From positions 28,822 to 92,821 of the forward strand of contig NZ_ACVP01000004.1 in assembly GCF_000175635.1 (NCBI RefSeq): 64,000 nucleotides of DNA, read 5' to 3'. Positions 25,621 through 34,198 of the stretch are shown here, in pieces. Numbering within the stretch: the stretch's first letter is position 1; each line of letters opens with the position of its first letter. Under the pieces are notes generated by a model. It did no database searches. It was not told where the DNA came from and saw only the letters and a program-made list of their open reading frames with translations. The DNA comes from Corynebacterium tuberculostearicum SK141. Its GTDB lineage: Bacteria; Actinomycetota; Actinomycetes; Mycobacteriales; Mycobacteriaceae. The translations under genes and the position numbers were made by a program.

Positions 25621-28467
25621 ATGACTACCCAGAGCGATTCCACTTCGTACCGCTATACCCCGGAGCTGGCGAACCAGATCGAGAAGACCTGGCAGCAGTA
25701 CTGGAAAGACAATGGCACCTTTAACGCCCCGAACCCGGTAGGCGAGCTCGCCACCGATGCGGGCGAGTTGCCTAAGGAAAAGCTCAATGTGCAGGATATG
25801 TTCCCCTACCCTTCCGGTGCGGGCCTGCACGTGGGACACCCACTGGGATATATCGCCACCGATACTTACGCCCGCTATAACCGCATGCTGGGCAAGAACG
25901 TGCTGCACACCTTGGGCTACGACGCCTTCGGCCTGCCGGCCGAGCAGTACGCCATTCAGACCGGTACCCACCCGCGCACCACCACCGAGGCGAATATTGA
26001 AAACATGCGCCGCCAGCTGGACATGTTGGGCCTGGGCCACGATCCGCGCCGCTCTGTGGAATCAACCGATCCGGAGTTCTTCAAGTGGACGCAGTGGATC
26101 TTCCTGCAGATTTATAACTCTTGGTTCGATGAGGAGCAGCAGAAGGCGCGTCCCATTGCAGAGCTCATCAAGGAACTAGAGGCCAATAAGCGCACCACTA
26201 AGGACGGCCGCTACTACGAGGACCTCACCGAAGAGGAAAAGGCCGCGGCCATCGATGAATTCCGCTTGGTCTACCTGTCTAATTCCACGGTGAACTGGTG
26301 CCCGGGCTTGGGTACCGTGCTGGCAAACGAGGAGGTCACCGCTGAGGGTAAGTCCGAGCGCGGCAATTTCCCGGTCTTCCGCAAGAACCTCTCGCAGTGG
26401 ATGATGCGCATTACCGCCTACTCCGATCGCTTGCTGGATGACCTGGAGCTTTTGGATTGGCCGGACAAGGTTAAGTCCATGCAGCGCAATTGGATCGGTC
26501 GTTCCCGCGGCGCAGAGGTCTCCTTCCCCGCCGAGGGCTACGAGATTGAGGTCTTTACCACCCGCCCGGATACCCTCTTCGGCGCCGAGTACGTGGTGCT
26601 GGCGCCAGAGCATGAGCTTGTCGACGCCCTCCTCTCCCCCATCCCTTATGACGATGACGTGGATGAGCGTTGGACCTATGGCCACGATGATCCGAAGGAG
26701 GCCGTGGAGTCCTACCGCACCGATATTGCCGCCAAGTCCGACCTAGAGCGCCAGGAGAACAAGGAAAAGACCGGCGTCTTCCTGGGTACTTATGCCACCA
26801 ACCCGGTCTCTGGCAAGAAGGTCCCGATCTTCATCGCGGACTATGTGCTGACCGGCTACGGCACTGGCGCCATCATGGCAGTTCCGGCGCACGACACCCG
26901 TGACTACGAGTTTGCCCGGGCCTTCGGCCTACCTATTACGGAGGTTGTCTCTGGCGGAAACGTGGAGGAAGAAGCCTGGACCGAGGACGGCGCGCTGGTT
27001 AATTCCTCCAACGACAAGGGCCTGGATCTCAACGGCCTGAACAAGGCTGAGGCCATTGCCACGGCCATCGAATGGCTGGAAAAGGACGGCTCCGGCCGCG
27101 AAAAGGTGCAGTACAAGCTGCGCGATTGGCTCTTCGCCCGCCAGCGTTACTGGGGCGAGCCCTTCCCCATCGTCTATGACAAGGACGGTTTTGCCCACGC
27201 CCTGCCGGAATCCATGTTGCCGGTAGAGCTGCCAGAGGTAGAAGATTATAAGCCCGTTTCCTTTGATCCAGAGGACAAGGACTCCGAGCCACAACCACCG
27301 CTGGCAAAGGTGCGCGATTGGGTAGAGGTCGAGCTGGATCTGGGCGACGGCCCACAGACCTATTTCCGCGATACCAACGTTATGCCGCAGTGGGCGGGTT
27401 CTTCCTGGTACCAGCTGCGCTATATCGATCCCCGCAATGATGAGGCATTCTGCGATATCGAGAACGAGCGCTACTGGACCGGCCCGCGTCCGGAGCAGCA
27501 TGGCCCGCAGGACCCGGGCGGCGTGGACCTCTACGTCGGCGGCGTCGAGCACGCGGTGCTGCACCTGCTCTACTCCCGCTTCTGGCATAAGGTGCTCTTT
27601 GACCTGGGCTTTGTTAGCTCCCAAGAGCCTTACCGCCGCCTGTACAACCAGGGTTATATCCAGGCCTATGCCTACACGGATTCCCGCGGCGTGTACGTGC
27701 CGGCCGCTGAAGTAGAGGAAAAGGACGGCAAGTTCTACTACAACGGCGAAGAGGTCAATCAGGAGTACGGCAAAATGGGCAAGTCCCTGAAGAATGCCGT
27801 TGCTCCGGACGATATTTGCCGCGACTTCGGTGCCGATACACTGCGCGTTTATGAGATGTCCATGGGTCCGCTGGATACGTCTCGCCCGTGGGCTACCAAG
27901 GATGTCGTAGGCTCCCAGCGCTTCTTGCAGCGCCTGTGGCGCCTGGCCGTCAACGAGGACACCGGCGAGCTGGCGACTACCGACGCCGCCCTGAGCGAGA
28001 ATGACCTCAAGCAGCTCCACCGCACCATCGCAGGCGTGCGCGATGATTACGAGAACCTGCGTCTCAATACCGTGGTGGCCAAGCTTATCGAGTACGTCAA
28101 TTACCTGACCAAGACCTACCGCACCGAGGCCCCGCGCGCCGCCGTGGAGCCGATCGCACAGTTGGTCTCCCCCATTGCCCCGCATATCGCGGAGGAATTG
28201 TGGCAGCGCTTCGGCCATGACGAGACCATCACCTACCAGCCCTTCCCCACTTTTGAGGAAAAGTACCTGGTAGACGATGAAATCGAGGTGCCGGTTCAGA
28301 TCAATGGCAAGGTCAAGGCCCGGATCAACGTGGCCGCTGATGCGGACCAGGATGCGGTCTTTGACGCTGCCCTGGCCGACGCAAAGATCGCCGATCTGAC
28401 CAGCGGAAAAAACGTGGTGAAGAAAATCTACGTTCCGGGCCGCATGGTCAACCTCGTGGTCAAGTAG
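25621..28467 (+). CDS. leuS: Leucyl-tRNA synthetase
   Basis: A 948-residue class Ia aminoacyl-tRNA synthetase. The HIGH motif is HVGHPLGY near residue 70 and the KMSKS loop is KMGKS near residue 720. The CP1 editing domain is seen through [12 protein letters not shown] and [13 protein letters not shown]. The C-terminal anticodon-binding domain ends in [10 protein letters not shown]. The ATG at 25621 gives the expected N-terminus; the open frame upstream is rejected. Confidence 0.97.
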   Translation: MTTQSDSTSYRYTPELANQIEKTWQQYWKDNGTFNAPNPVGELATDAGELPKEKLNVQDMFPYPSGAGLHVGHPLGYIATDTYARYNRMLGKNVLHTLGYDAFGLPAEQYAIQTGTHPRTTTEANIENMRRQLDMLGLGHDPRRSVESTDPEFFKWTQWIFLQIYNSWFDEEQQKARPIAELIKELEANKRTTKDGRYYEDLTEEEKAAAIDEFRLVYLSNSTVNWCPGLGTVLANEEVTAEGKSERGNFPVFRKNLSQWMMRITAYSDRLLDDLELLDWPDKVKSMQRNWIGRSRGAEVSFPAEGYEIEVFTTRPDTLFGAEYVVLAPEHELVDALLSPIPYDDDVDERWTYGHDDPKEAVESYRTDIAAKSDLERQENKEKTGVFLGTYATNPVSGKKVPIFIADYVLTGYGTGAIMAVPAHDTRDYEFARAFGLPITEVVSGGNVEEEAWTEDGALVNSSNDKGLDLNGLNKAEAIATAIEWLEKDGSGREKVQYKLRDWLFARQRYWGEPFPIVYDKDGFAHALPESMLPVELPEVEDYKPVSFDPEDKDSEPQPPLAKVRDWVEVELDLGDGPQTYFRDTNVMPQWAGSSWYQLRYIDPRNDEAFCDIENERYWTGPRPEQHGPQDPGGVDLYVGGVEHAVLHLLYSRFWHKVLFDLGFVSSQEPYRRLYNQGYIQAYAYTDSRGVYVPAAEVEEKDGKFYYNGEEVNQEYGKMGKSLKNAVAPDDICRDFGADTLRVYEMSMGPLDTSRPWATKDVVGSQRFLQRLWRLAVNEDTGELATTDAALSENDLKQLHRTIAGVRDDYENLRLNTVVAKLIEYVNYLTKTYRTEAPRAAVEPIAQLVSPIAPHIAEELWQRFGHDETITYQPFPTFEEKYLVDDEIEVPVQINGKVKARINVAADADQDAVFDAALADAKIADLTSGKNVVKKIYVPGRMVNLVVK

Positions 28468-29109
28468 TTACCCTTCCCAAAATTCCGTGGCGCACAGCGC
28501 AATGCCGTGCGTCCGGATCCCCTGGCCGACCTCAAGCTTCTCGTTCACAATGAGCGGGAGGCCGTCGAGGTCGCATACCCAAAACTCCCCCATGCCCAGT
28601 TCATTGCTGTGCTTGGCGACGCCTCCGATAGTCCCCGCTACCTCTACCTGCGGGTTAAGCATGCTGGGCTTGAAGTTTCGGTAGAAGCGCTCGGTTGCAG
28701 GCGAAGTCAAGGAAAACTCTTCCGGCTCCCCTACCTCGTATTTCAATGCCACAACCGCCGGCCGCACCTGTCCCTGGAGCTTTTCTCCGCCGACCGGGTT
28801 GCCCGCTGGCAGGGCAAAGGGCGCATCCGCCAGCGCCGCGAACCGTAAATCCCCCGTTTCCACAATGCCGATATAGGGCGTTGCGCGATATATCGTCCCC
28901 GGTGCCTCTTCTCCACCCCGGTACGAAGGAACCGCTGCCCACTCCCCCTCGTACTCCATAGCTGTAACCGCCATGCCGGACGGGTCGGCGTGGAACAGCA
29001 CTCGATCAAATCCGGGCGCGTCCCACAGGTCGTGGTCGGTAGGCAGCTCCGCAATGAGTTCTTCCGTATCCGCGAAGTCGAAACCGCACGTGCTAAATAG
29101 CTTATCCAT
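28468..29109 (-). CDS. Conserved hypothetical protein, 213 aa
   Basis: A soluble protein convergent with leuS, whose stop abuts this gene's stop directly. No signal peptide, membrane segment or known catalytic motif; the ending GIRTHGIALCATEFWEG and internal EFWVCDLDGLPLIV suggest a compact beta-rich fold. The start at 29109 (MDKLFSTCGFDF) is chosen because TAGAAT ends 7 nt upstream; ATG 29118 and a longer frame to 29220 are less likely. Function unknown. Confidence 0.72.
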   Translation of the reverse strand: MDKLFSTCGFDFADTEELIAELPTDHDLWDAPGFDRVLFHADPSGMAVTAMEYEGEWAAVPSYRGGEEAPGTIYRATPYIGIVETGDLRFAALADAPFALPAGNPVGGEKLQGQVRPAVVALKYEVGEPEEFSLTSPATERFYRNFKPSMLNPQVEVAGTIGGVAKHSNELGMGEFWVCDLDGLPLIVNEKLEVGQGIRTHGIALCATEFWEG

Positions 29110-29116
29110 GTTTGCC

Positions 29117-29122
29117 ATTCTA
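29117..29122 (-). promoter_or_regulatory. Leaderless -10 element of the 213-aa protein
   Basis: TAGAAT on the minus strand ends 7 nt before the ATG at 29109. Confidence 0.5.
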
Positions 29123-29346
29123 AACGCTGCAGTCTTCTCTGCCGGAGCGGTCATTGCGTTCGCAGCCGCATCTTTGCCGCGAGTAGTTGCTTCACTATTT
29201 AATTTTCCGGTCAAGAACATACCTACTCAAACAATGGTGAGATTCATCAGATAGGTATTCAAAAGCAAAACATAAGTGCTTTCGAGACCAAAGGCATTGG
29301 TTTGTGAAATTGTAGGTTTCCTATACGCACATCGCCGTGCAGTAGT
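29123..29346. other. Divergent intergenic region before MarR operators
   Basis: About 220 bases without a convincing gene. It is AT-richer than average and contains ATACCTA and TAGGTAT as a widely spaced inverted repeat near 29218-29259. The operator pair follows. Confidence 0.35.
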
Positions 29347-29348
29347 GG

Positions 29349-29397
29349 GAGTTGGTGTATCAACTCCCGGCAGGCCAATGAGTTGCTAGATCAACTC
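29349..29397. promoter_or_regulatory. Twin MarR-type operators GAGTTG-N6-CAACTC
   Basis: Two identical half-site arrangements, 29349-29366 (arms extend to GGGAGTTG/CAACTCCC) and 29380-29397, are centred 31 bp apart, three helical turns. The downstream copy overlaps the presumed -35 (TTGCTA, 29383) of the promoter with -10 TAGACT at 29405-29410, spacer 16. This suits autorepression of the MarR gene that starts at 29443. Confidence 0.75.
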
Positions 29398-29442
29398 TGC
29401 AGTATAGACTGGTGAAAGAAGGAAAACCAAAGGAGGAATGCG

Positions 29443-29901
29443 ATGCGTGTGGAGCAGAGCGTGGCGTGGGGTGACTTTGTTGCCATGCAGGAAGCGCTCC
29501 ACGCGCGGCTTTCTGGGGAGTTGCAAAGTGGCTCTAGTTTGAGCGAGGCGGACTACGCGGTCTTGGCGGTCCTATATCGGCGCCGACAGATCCCTACACG
29601 CCCGCATGAATTGGCGGCCGAGCTCGGGTGGGAGAAGTCGCGGCTGCATCGGCAGTTAGTGCGTATGGAGTCCCGAAAATTGGTTTCCAGGCGCGAGGCG
29701 CCGGAGTTAGGAACCCGTGCAGTTGAAGTCACTGTGACGGAAAAGGGAAGCGCCGCTTTCAACGCAGCGATCGTGCGACATACCGCCGCAGTCGAGGAAA
29801 TCGTGGTGGGCACCCTTAGTGATGAAGACCTACAAACCTTGGGCAGGATTTCCCGCACGTTGCTACGCGGGGTAGTTAAAGAGGGGACGTCGGAAAGCTA
29901 G
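29443..29901 (+). CDS. MarR family transcriptional regulator
   Basis: A 152-residue winged-helix regulator. The recognition region RPHELAAELGWEKSRLHRQLVRMESRKLV (about residues 54-82) and wing EAPELGTRAVEVTVTEKG are typical of MarR proteins that sense small ligands or oxidants; there is no Cys, so thiol sensing is unlikely. A strong AAGGAGG lies 7 nt before the ATG. The twin operators upstream suggest autoregulation. The convergent oxidoreductase is not in its operon, so the true target may be only itself or genes elsewhere. Confidence 0.88.
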   Translation: MRVEQSVAWGDFVAMQEALHARLSGELQSGSSLSEADYAVLAVLYRRRQIPTRPHELAAELGWEKSRLHRQLVRMESRKLVSRREAPELGTRAVEVTVTEKGSAAFNAAIVRHTAAVEEIVVGTLSDEDLQTLGRISRTLLRGVVKEGTSES

Positions 29902-29925
29902 CGCTCGGCTGGTAAACCGTGCATA

Positions 29926-29956
29926 CAAAAAGGCACCTGCCAAGAAGGCGGGTGCC
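29926..29956 (-). terminator. Rho-independent terminator of MDR oxidoreductase gene
   Basis: Stem GGCACCTGCC / GGCGGGTGCC (one G-U) with a 5-nt loop. On the minus strand it is followed by TTTTTGT. It also lies 24 nt beyond the MarR stop and may act on both strands. Confidence 0.85.
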
Positions 29957-29979
29957 GCGAAAGATTGTCTAGGAGTGGC

Positions 29980-30945
29980 CTAGGAAATCTTGAGGACGGT
30001 GCGTCCGTGGTGGGTGCCCTCGAGGAGGGACTTGGATTCCTCGACAACGTCCGACAGAGGAATCGTATTGGTCAGGGACTCAAGGATGGACCGGTCCAGC
30101 TTGCGTGCGAGCAGCTGCCATGCGTTCTGGCGGTAGTGCAGCGGGGCGTCGACAGAGTTAACGCCGGCGAGGTGTACGTTGCGCAGAATGAAAGGCAAGA
30201 CGGTGGTGGGCAGGTCTGGGCCGGCGGCCATACCGGTGGAGGCAACGGTGCCGCCCCATACGGTGCGGGCCAATACATTGGCCAGGACGTGGGAGCCGGA
30301 GGTATCAACAGCACCGGCGTAGCTAGCCTTTTGCAGGGGCTTTCCGGCTTCGGCGAACTCGGCGCGGTCCACAATGGTGTGGGCGCCAAGCTCGTGGAGG
30401 TACTGGGAGTAGTCATCCGGGCGGCCGGTCATCGCGTGGACCTCGTAACCAGCATTGGAAAGGAGGTTCACGGCGATGGAGCCTACGCCACCGGTGGCGC
30501 CGGTGACCAAGACCGGACCATCGGGCAGCCCGCGCAGAGAATTAACACACAGTGCGGCAGTGTAGCCCGCGGTGCCAACAGCGGCGGCCTGCTCTGCGGT
30601 GAAGTCCGCGGGCAGGGCGACGGTTGCTTGGGAGTTGACGCGCTGCTTCGGGGTGTAGCCGCCGTGGCGGAATTCACCGAGGCCATCGCCGAAGGATGCT
30701 ACCAAGGTGCCAACTGGGAGGCGCTCGACGCTAGATTCAGAAACCGTGCCGACCACGTCGATGCCCGGAACCAGCGGGCTGGTGCGCATGACGCCGCGGT
30801 CACCTGCGATAGCCATGGCGTCTTTGTAGTTCAGGGAAGAATAAGAAACATCAACGGTAAGGTCGCCCTCGCCGAGGAACTCTCCCTCTTCGAAGGAGGT
30901 CGTAACGGACTTATCTTCGTTGCGAGTTACTAGTAGCGTGCTCAT
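29980..30945 (-). CDS. MDR-family quinone oxidoreductase (YhdH/AcuI type)
   Basis: A 321-residue zinc-free medium-chain reductase. The N-terminal SSLNYKDAMAI and PGIDVVGTV segments and the NADPH-binding VTGATGGVGSIAVNLL are hallmarks of the YhdH/YhfP/AcuI group, which includes acrylyl-CoA reductases and putative quinone reductases. The ATG at 30945 is chosen because TACGAT ends 7 nt upstream; an upstream GTG-type start is possible. Confidence 0.9.
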   Translation of the reverse strand: MSTLLVTRNEDKSVTTSFEEGEFLGEGDLTVDVSYSSLNYKDAMAIAGDRGVMRTSPLVPGIDVVGTVSESSVERLPVGTLVASFGDGLGEFRHGGYTPKQRVNSQATVALPADFTAEQAAAVGTAGYTAALCVNSLRGLPDGPVLVTGATGGVGSIAVNLLSNAGYEVHAMTGRPDDYSQYLHELGAHTIVDRAEFAEAGKPLQKASYAGAVDTSGSHVLANVLARTVWGGTVASTGMAAGPDLPTTVLPFILRNVHLAGVNSVDAPLHYRQNAWQLLARKLDRSILESLTNTIPLSDVVEESKSLLEGTHHGRTVLKIS

Positions 30946-30952
30946 GCTCACC

Positions 30953-30958
30953 ATCGTA
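30953..30958 (-). promoter_or_regulatory. Leaderless -10 element of MDR gene
   Basis: TACGAT on the minus strand ends 7 nt before the ATG at 30945. Confidence 0.5.
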
Positions 30959-31019
30959 CGTTAAATGTGATGCAGGGATTTAACAGCGAATCTCACGGCG
31001 ATTTTTCAGGCTCGCTTGT

Positions 31020-31025
31020 TAACTT
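31020..31025 (+). promoter_or_regulatory. Leaderless -10 element of VanZ gene
   Basis: TAACTT ends 7 nt before the ATG at 31033. Confidence 0.45.
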
Positions 31026-31032
31026 GAACAAC

Positions 31033-31623
31033 ATGACGATGACCACGACATCCACCCGCATCTCGCGTCAGGTTGGGGCGCCGGGCGTGCCCGCTCGGCC
31101 CACCCTGTGGCGCAATGCCGGTATCGCCTGCGTGGTCGTTTTGATGGCCATCGCCGTAGCCACGGTGGGTAAGCCATTTATTGATATCCCCGGCGTGATC
31201 GATGCCAGTGCGCATGCTCGCCGCAGCCTCGATCTGCAGATGTTCAACGGCTTTAATAACCCTCATCCGTGGTGGGGTCCGTGGACCAATACCTTTGGCA
31301 ATATCGCGCTGTTTATGCCGCTCGGGGCGTGCCTAGTGGTGCTGGGACAGAATTCACGGCGCATTCGCTTTGGCCGCGGTGGAACCATCCTCCTGGCAAT
31401 GGTGCTCAGCCTGGGTATCGAAATTACCCAATACGTATTCTCGTTGGGATTTAGCGACGTCGATGACCTCGTTTTCAACACCCTCGGTGCGTCTGTGGGC
31501 GCGTTCTTGGTAAGCCGCAGTAGCGCGAAGGTCCAGCTGCGGACTGTACGCGTCATCGGGTGGTTTACGGCATTGAGCTTGGGTGCATTACTGCTTGCCG
31601 TTATGGCCGGGGTAGTTCTCTAG
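31033..31623 (+). CDS. VanZ family membrane protein
   Basis: A 196-residue protein with about four or five helices. The VanZ signatures NTFGNIALFMPLGACLVVLG, IEITQYVFSLGFSDVDDLVFNTLGASVG are clear. VanZ-like proteins are linked to glycopeptide tolerance and envelope functions, but the activity is unknown. A second VanZ gene lies at 55.8-56.3 kb. The ATG at 31033 is supported by the leaderless element; the frame remains open about 66 nt upstream. Confidence 0.87.
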   Translation: MTMTTTSTRISRQVGAPGVPARPTLWRNAGIACVVVLMAIAVATVGKPFIDIPGVIDASAHARRSLDLQMFNGFNNPHPWWGPWTNTFGNIALFMPLGACLVVLGQNSRRIRFGRGGTILLAMVLSLGIEITQYVFSLGFSDVDDLVFNTLGASVGAFLVSRSSAKVQLRTVRVIGWFTALSLGALLLAVMAGVVL

Positions 31624-31649
31624 AAACTAGGCCTCGAGCGGTGGGCCTT

Positions 31650-31775
31650 AGGCTGGTTGGCGTTGCGACTACGCGCAACGTGATTCTCGTTCCCTATGTG
31701 TGGGAGAAAACCATCGATGAGCTCGCAGAAATCTATGCAGCGGCCTGCGAGGCGATTTTGGGGGCGCGGCCTTAG
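31650..31775 (+). pseudogene. Possible remnant of a protein-coding gene (C-terminal piece)
   Basis: A short open frame after VanZ encodes VGVATTRNVILVPYVW followed by an amphipathic helix EKTIDELAEIYAAACEA. It looks like the true C-terminal end of a larger protein rather than random sequence. There is no start codon context and no ribosome binding site. The end overlaps the convergent DUF364 stop. Parent family not identified. Confidence 0.3.
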
Positions 31776-32524
31776 GCGAATAATTCCACTCGGTGGCCCC
31801 ATTCAAACATGGTGGTGCCGGCATCAGTGCCACTTAAGCCCTCGAACATAGCCAGGGGAGAGGTGGGGACCATTCCGGTGACCTGCGATACGCCGTAGTC
31901 TTCAAGCAGAACCGGGGCTAAGGGAGTTGATGGGCCCAGGACGACATTGAAGGACTCGCGAGAGAGCTCGAGCAGGCGGGGCGCGGTCTTGTTGACAAAG
32001 GCGGAGCCGGTAATGAAGACATAATCGCACTCGGGCAGGATGTATTCGGCGGCGGAATCGGGGTAGTCGCCCTCATTGAGCGAGCGCTCCAGCATATAAA
32101 AATCCGCAGCCTGGTTGAGTGCTTTAGGTGCAAAAGGGAAGTGGCCGATTACCGCTACCTTCTTCCCGGCGACGGCGTTGCGGAAGGGATCGAAGAAGTG
32201 GGGCCAGGGGGCGTCGGCAAGCGCAAAGCCATGCTCGTCGGCCACGGAAGGTGTGGCGTAGTAGGAATTTAGCGCGGCCATGCCGAAGGACGCCTCCGAG
32301 AAATTCCAGCTCTTGGCCAGCTGGGCGATGGCGCGTAAAGGAACGCCGGAGTACTCGGCGCGCATCTGGGCCGGGCGAGAGGTGGCAGACATGGTCATAG
32401 CCATGCCGCAGCTAGGACTTTCGGTGTATACCCGGGTCCATCGCGGGCCTTGGGCGGCGCGGGAGACCACTATGTCACGGGGAATGGCATCGATGAGGTC
32501 ATCGTAGAGATCCCAGGCAGACAT
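31772..32524 (-). CDS. DUF364 domain-containing protein (Rossmann-like, putative metal chelation)
   Basis: A 250-residue protein of the DUF364/DUF4213 group. The N-terminal half carries the DUF4213-like segment. The C-terminal half has the Rossmann-like core KKVAVIGHFPFAP, YILPECDYVFITGSAFVNKT and LGPSTPLAPVLLEDYGV. Family members are suggested to bind heavy-metal chelates or siderophores. A DtxR-like box upstream (32584-32602) supports iron-linked regulation. Leader length is about 60 nt with a GGGAAAG ribosome binding site about 12 nt before the ATG. Role inferred. Confidence 0.82.
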   Translation of the reverse strand: MSAWDLYDDLIDAIPRDIVVSRAAQGPRWTRVYTESPSCGMAMTMSATSRPAQMRAEYSGVPLRAIAQLAKSWNFSEASFGMAALNSYYATPSVADEHGFALADAPWPHFFDPFRNAVAGKKVAVIGHFPFAPKALNQAADFYMLERSLNEGDYPDSAAEYILPECDYVFITGSAFVNKTAPRLLELSRESFNVVLGPSTPLAPVLLEDYGVSQVTGMVPTSPLAMFEGLSGTDAGTTMFEWGHRVELFA

Positions 32525-32583
32525 GTATAGACCAGCTTTCCCAAATTGTGTTGCACTCTTTGCGTGAAGGCAGTGTAGTCGAA

Positions 32584-32602
32584 TTAGCTGAGACTAACCT
32601 AT
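32584..32602. promoter_or_regulatory. DtxR-like iron box upstream of DUF364 gene
   Basis: TTAGCTGAGACTAACCTAT matches the DtxR consensus TTAGGTTAGCCTAACCTAA at about 14-15 of 19 positions with a perfect CTAACCTA half-site. A TACACT -10-like hexamer (minus strand, about 32569-32574) lies just downstream, so the box would cover the -35 region. Confidence 0.6.
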
Positions 32603-32606
32603 AGCT

Positions 32607-33581
32607 TTAGTCACATATATTCGCAACGTCGTGCGCGGTCTGCTTGGCAAAGGGGCTTACCCCGGTAATGGTTGCGGAACCGGGGCCGGTCCACGTGCCG
32701 TAACCCACGAGGAAGAGGCCGTCGACGGTGGGGGAGGTGCCATCAAGAAGCCCGCGGATGGGCCGGAGGGCAGGACGGAAACCGGTGCACCAGATGAGGT
32801 GGTCTGCGGTGATTTCTTCAAGCGAAGAAAACATGGGGGTGGCCTGCAAAAGTCCGGAATCCCGTGCGCGTAGGACCGGCGGAACCATCACAATATCGCC
32901 CAGGTTGGAATCCGCGCCGGGGTCTGGCTCGCCGCGCAGCATGGCGTTAAGGCGGGCGCGATTGCGCTGAAAGAGTACGCGGCCGTCAACATCATCGGGC
33001 ATCCACCGCGGGGAGTTGCGGGTATACCAGGTGGTCTCCACTCCGGAAAGCAGGAGCTCGGCCGCGATCTGGGCACCGGAATTGGCCGCGCCTACGACCG
33101 CCACGCTGGACCCGACAAAGTCCTCCGGGCCCGGGTAGAAAGCCGAATGCCATTGCTGTCCGCCAAAGTCGCCGGGGTAGTAGGGGATAAAGGGCGCAGA
33201 CCACGTGCCCGTGGCAGCTACGACCGTGCGCGCGGTCAGATGCTCCGTACCGGCAAAGACGTGGAAGCACGCGCCATCATGGGTCACCTCATCCACTTTG
33301 ACTGGCCGGCGAATGGGCAGTTCATAGCGCTGCTCGTAGCGCGCAAAATAGTCGATGACGTGGCTGGCCGGCGGAAAGCCCTCGTGGTGGGGCATGGGCC
33401 ATCCCGGCAGGTTAGAGGAGGCGGAATTGCTAAAGAGCGTCAGCGAAGGCCAGGTGTGGCGCCAGGCCGCGCCGGGGCCGGGTTCAGCGTCCAGAATGAC
33501 AAAATCCAGCCCCTTCTTGCGCAGGTAGTAGCCCACCGCAAGACCCGCCTGACCGGCGCCAATGACTATGCAGTCCAGCAT
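32607..33581 (-). CDS. Flavin-dependent monooxygenase / NAD(P)-binding oxidoreductase (CzcO/ArsO-like)
   Basis: A 324-residue two-dinucleotide-binding protein. The FAD-binding GAGQAGLAVG lies at residues 8-17 and a second Rossmann motif GAANSGAQIA near residue 167. ATGTWSAPFIPYYPGDF resembles flavin monooxygenases of the CzcO/ArsO group. It is the last gene of an operon with a histidine kinase and response regulator (start overlaps the regulator's stop, TAATG). No arsenic genes are nearby, so substrate is open. Confidence 0.87.
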   Translation of the reverse strand: MLDCIVIGAGQAGLAVGYYLRKKGLDFVILDAEPGPGAAWRHTWPSLTLFSNSASSNLPGWPMPHHEGFPPASHVIDYFARYEQRYELPIRRPVKVDEVTHDGACFHVFAGTEHLTARTVVAATGTWSAPFIPYYPGDFGGQQWHSAFYPGPEDFVGSSVAVVGAANSGAQIAAELLLSGVETTWYTRNSPRWMPDDVDGRVLFQRNRARLNAMLRGEPDPGADSNLGDIVMVPPVLRARDSGLLQATPMFSSLEEITADHLIWCTGFRPALRPIRGLLDGTSPTVDGLFLVGYGTWTGPGSATITGVSPFAKQTAHDVANICD

Positions 33582-34198
33582 TAAATGAGCTTCCTCTCCC
33601 GCGCCACGGTCACCGCGGCGGTGCGAGTTTCCACGCCCAGCTTCTGAAAAATGTGAATGAGGTGGGTCTTGACCGTGGCCTCAGAGATGAAGAGCTGCTT
33701 GGCTAGCTCCTTATTGGAGGAACCACTGGAAAGCGCCCGAAGAATTTCTAGCTCGCGGGCGGACAGCGATTCTTGTGGCCGGCCCACACGTTGGGCGAGG
33801 AGATCCACCACTTCCGGCGCCAAGGTGCGGCGGTGCGCGGCGGTATTGAGCACGGCCTCGTGCAGCGCCTGCTCAGGGGAGTCCTTGAGCAGGTAGCCCA
33901 TTGCGCCGGCCTCCACGGCGGCAAGGATATCGGCCTGGGTGTCATAGGTGGTGAGGATGAGTACCGGTGGGCCGCCGGCCTCCACTACCCGTTTGGTGGC
34001 CGCGATGCCATCCATGTCAGGCATCTGGATATCGCAGACCACGGCGTCTACCTGCGGGGCATCCGCAGTAAAAAGCTTATCCACATCTGCGCCGGTAGAG
34101 CCCTCCATGACAACCTCGACATCGGAGAAGGCATTGAGGATGGCGCGCAGGCCGGCGCGAACCACGGGGTGATCATCAATCAGCATGACATTAACCAT
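33581..34198 (-). CDS. NarL/LuxR family response regulator
   Basis: A 205-residue two-component regulator. The receiver domain has the acidic pair D8/D9, phospho-acceptor D56 (CDIQMPDMDG) and the conserved Lys in YLLKDS. The C-terminal LuxR helix-turn-helix is LSARELEILRAL ... NKELAKQLFISEATVKTH. Its start lies inside the end of the kinase gene (8-nt overlap). Partner is the adjacent kinase. Confidence 0.94.
   Translation of the reverse strand: MVNVMLIDDHPVVRAGLRAILNAFSDVEVVMEGSTGADVDKLFTADAPQVDAVVCDIQMPDMDGIAATKRVVEAGGPPVLILTTYDTQADILAAVEAGAMGYLLKDSPEQALHEAVLNTAAHRRTLAPEVVDLLAQRVGRPQESLSARELEILRALSSGSSNKELAKQLFISEATVKTHLIHIFQKLGVETRTAAVTVARERKLI

Noticed and set aside
26929..28218. Long minus-strand frame opposite leuS
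   Set aside because: Antisense shadow of a strongly conserved synthetase gene; composition is typical of reverse-frame reads.
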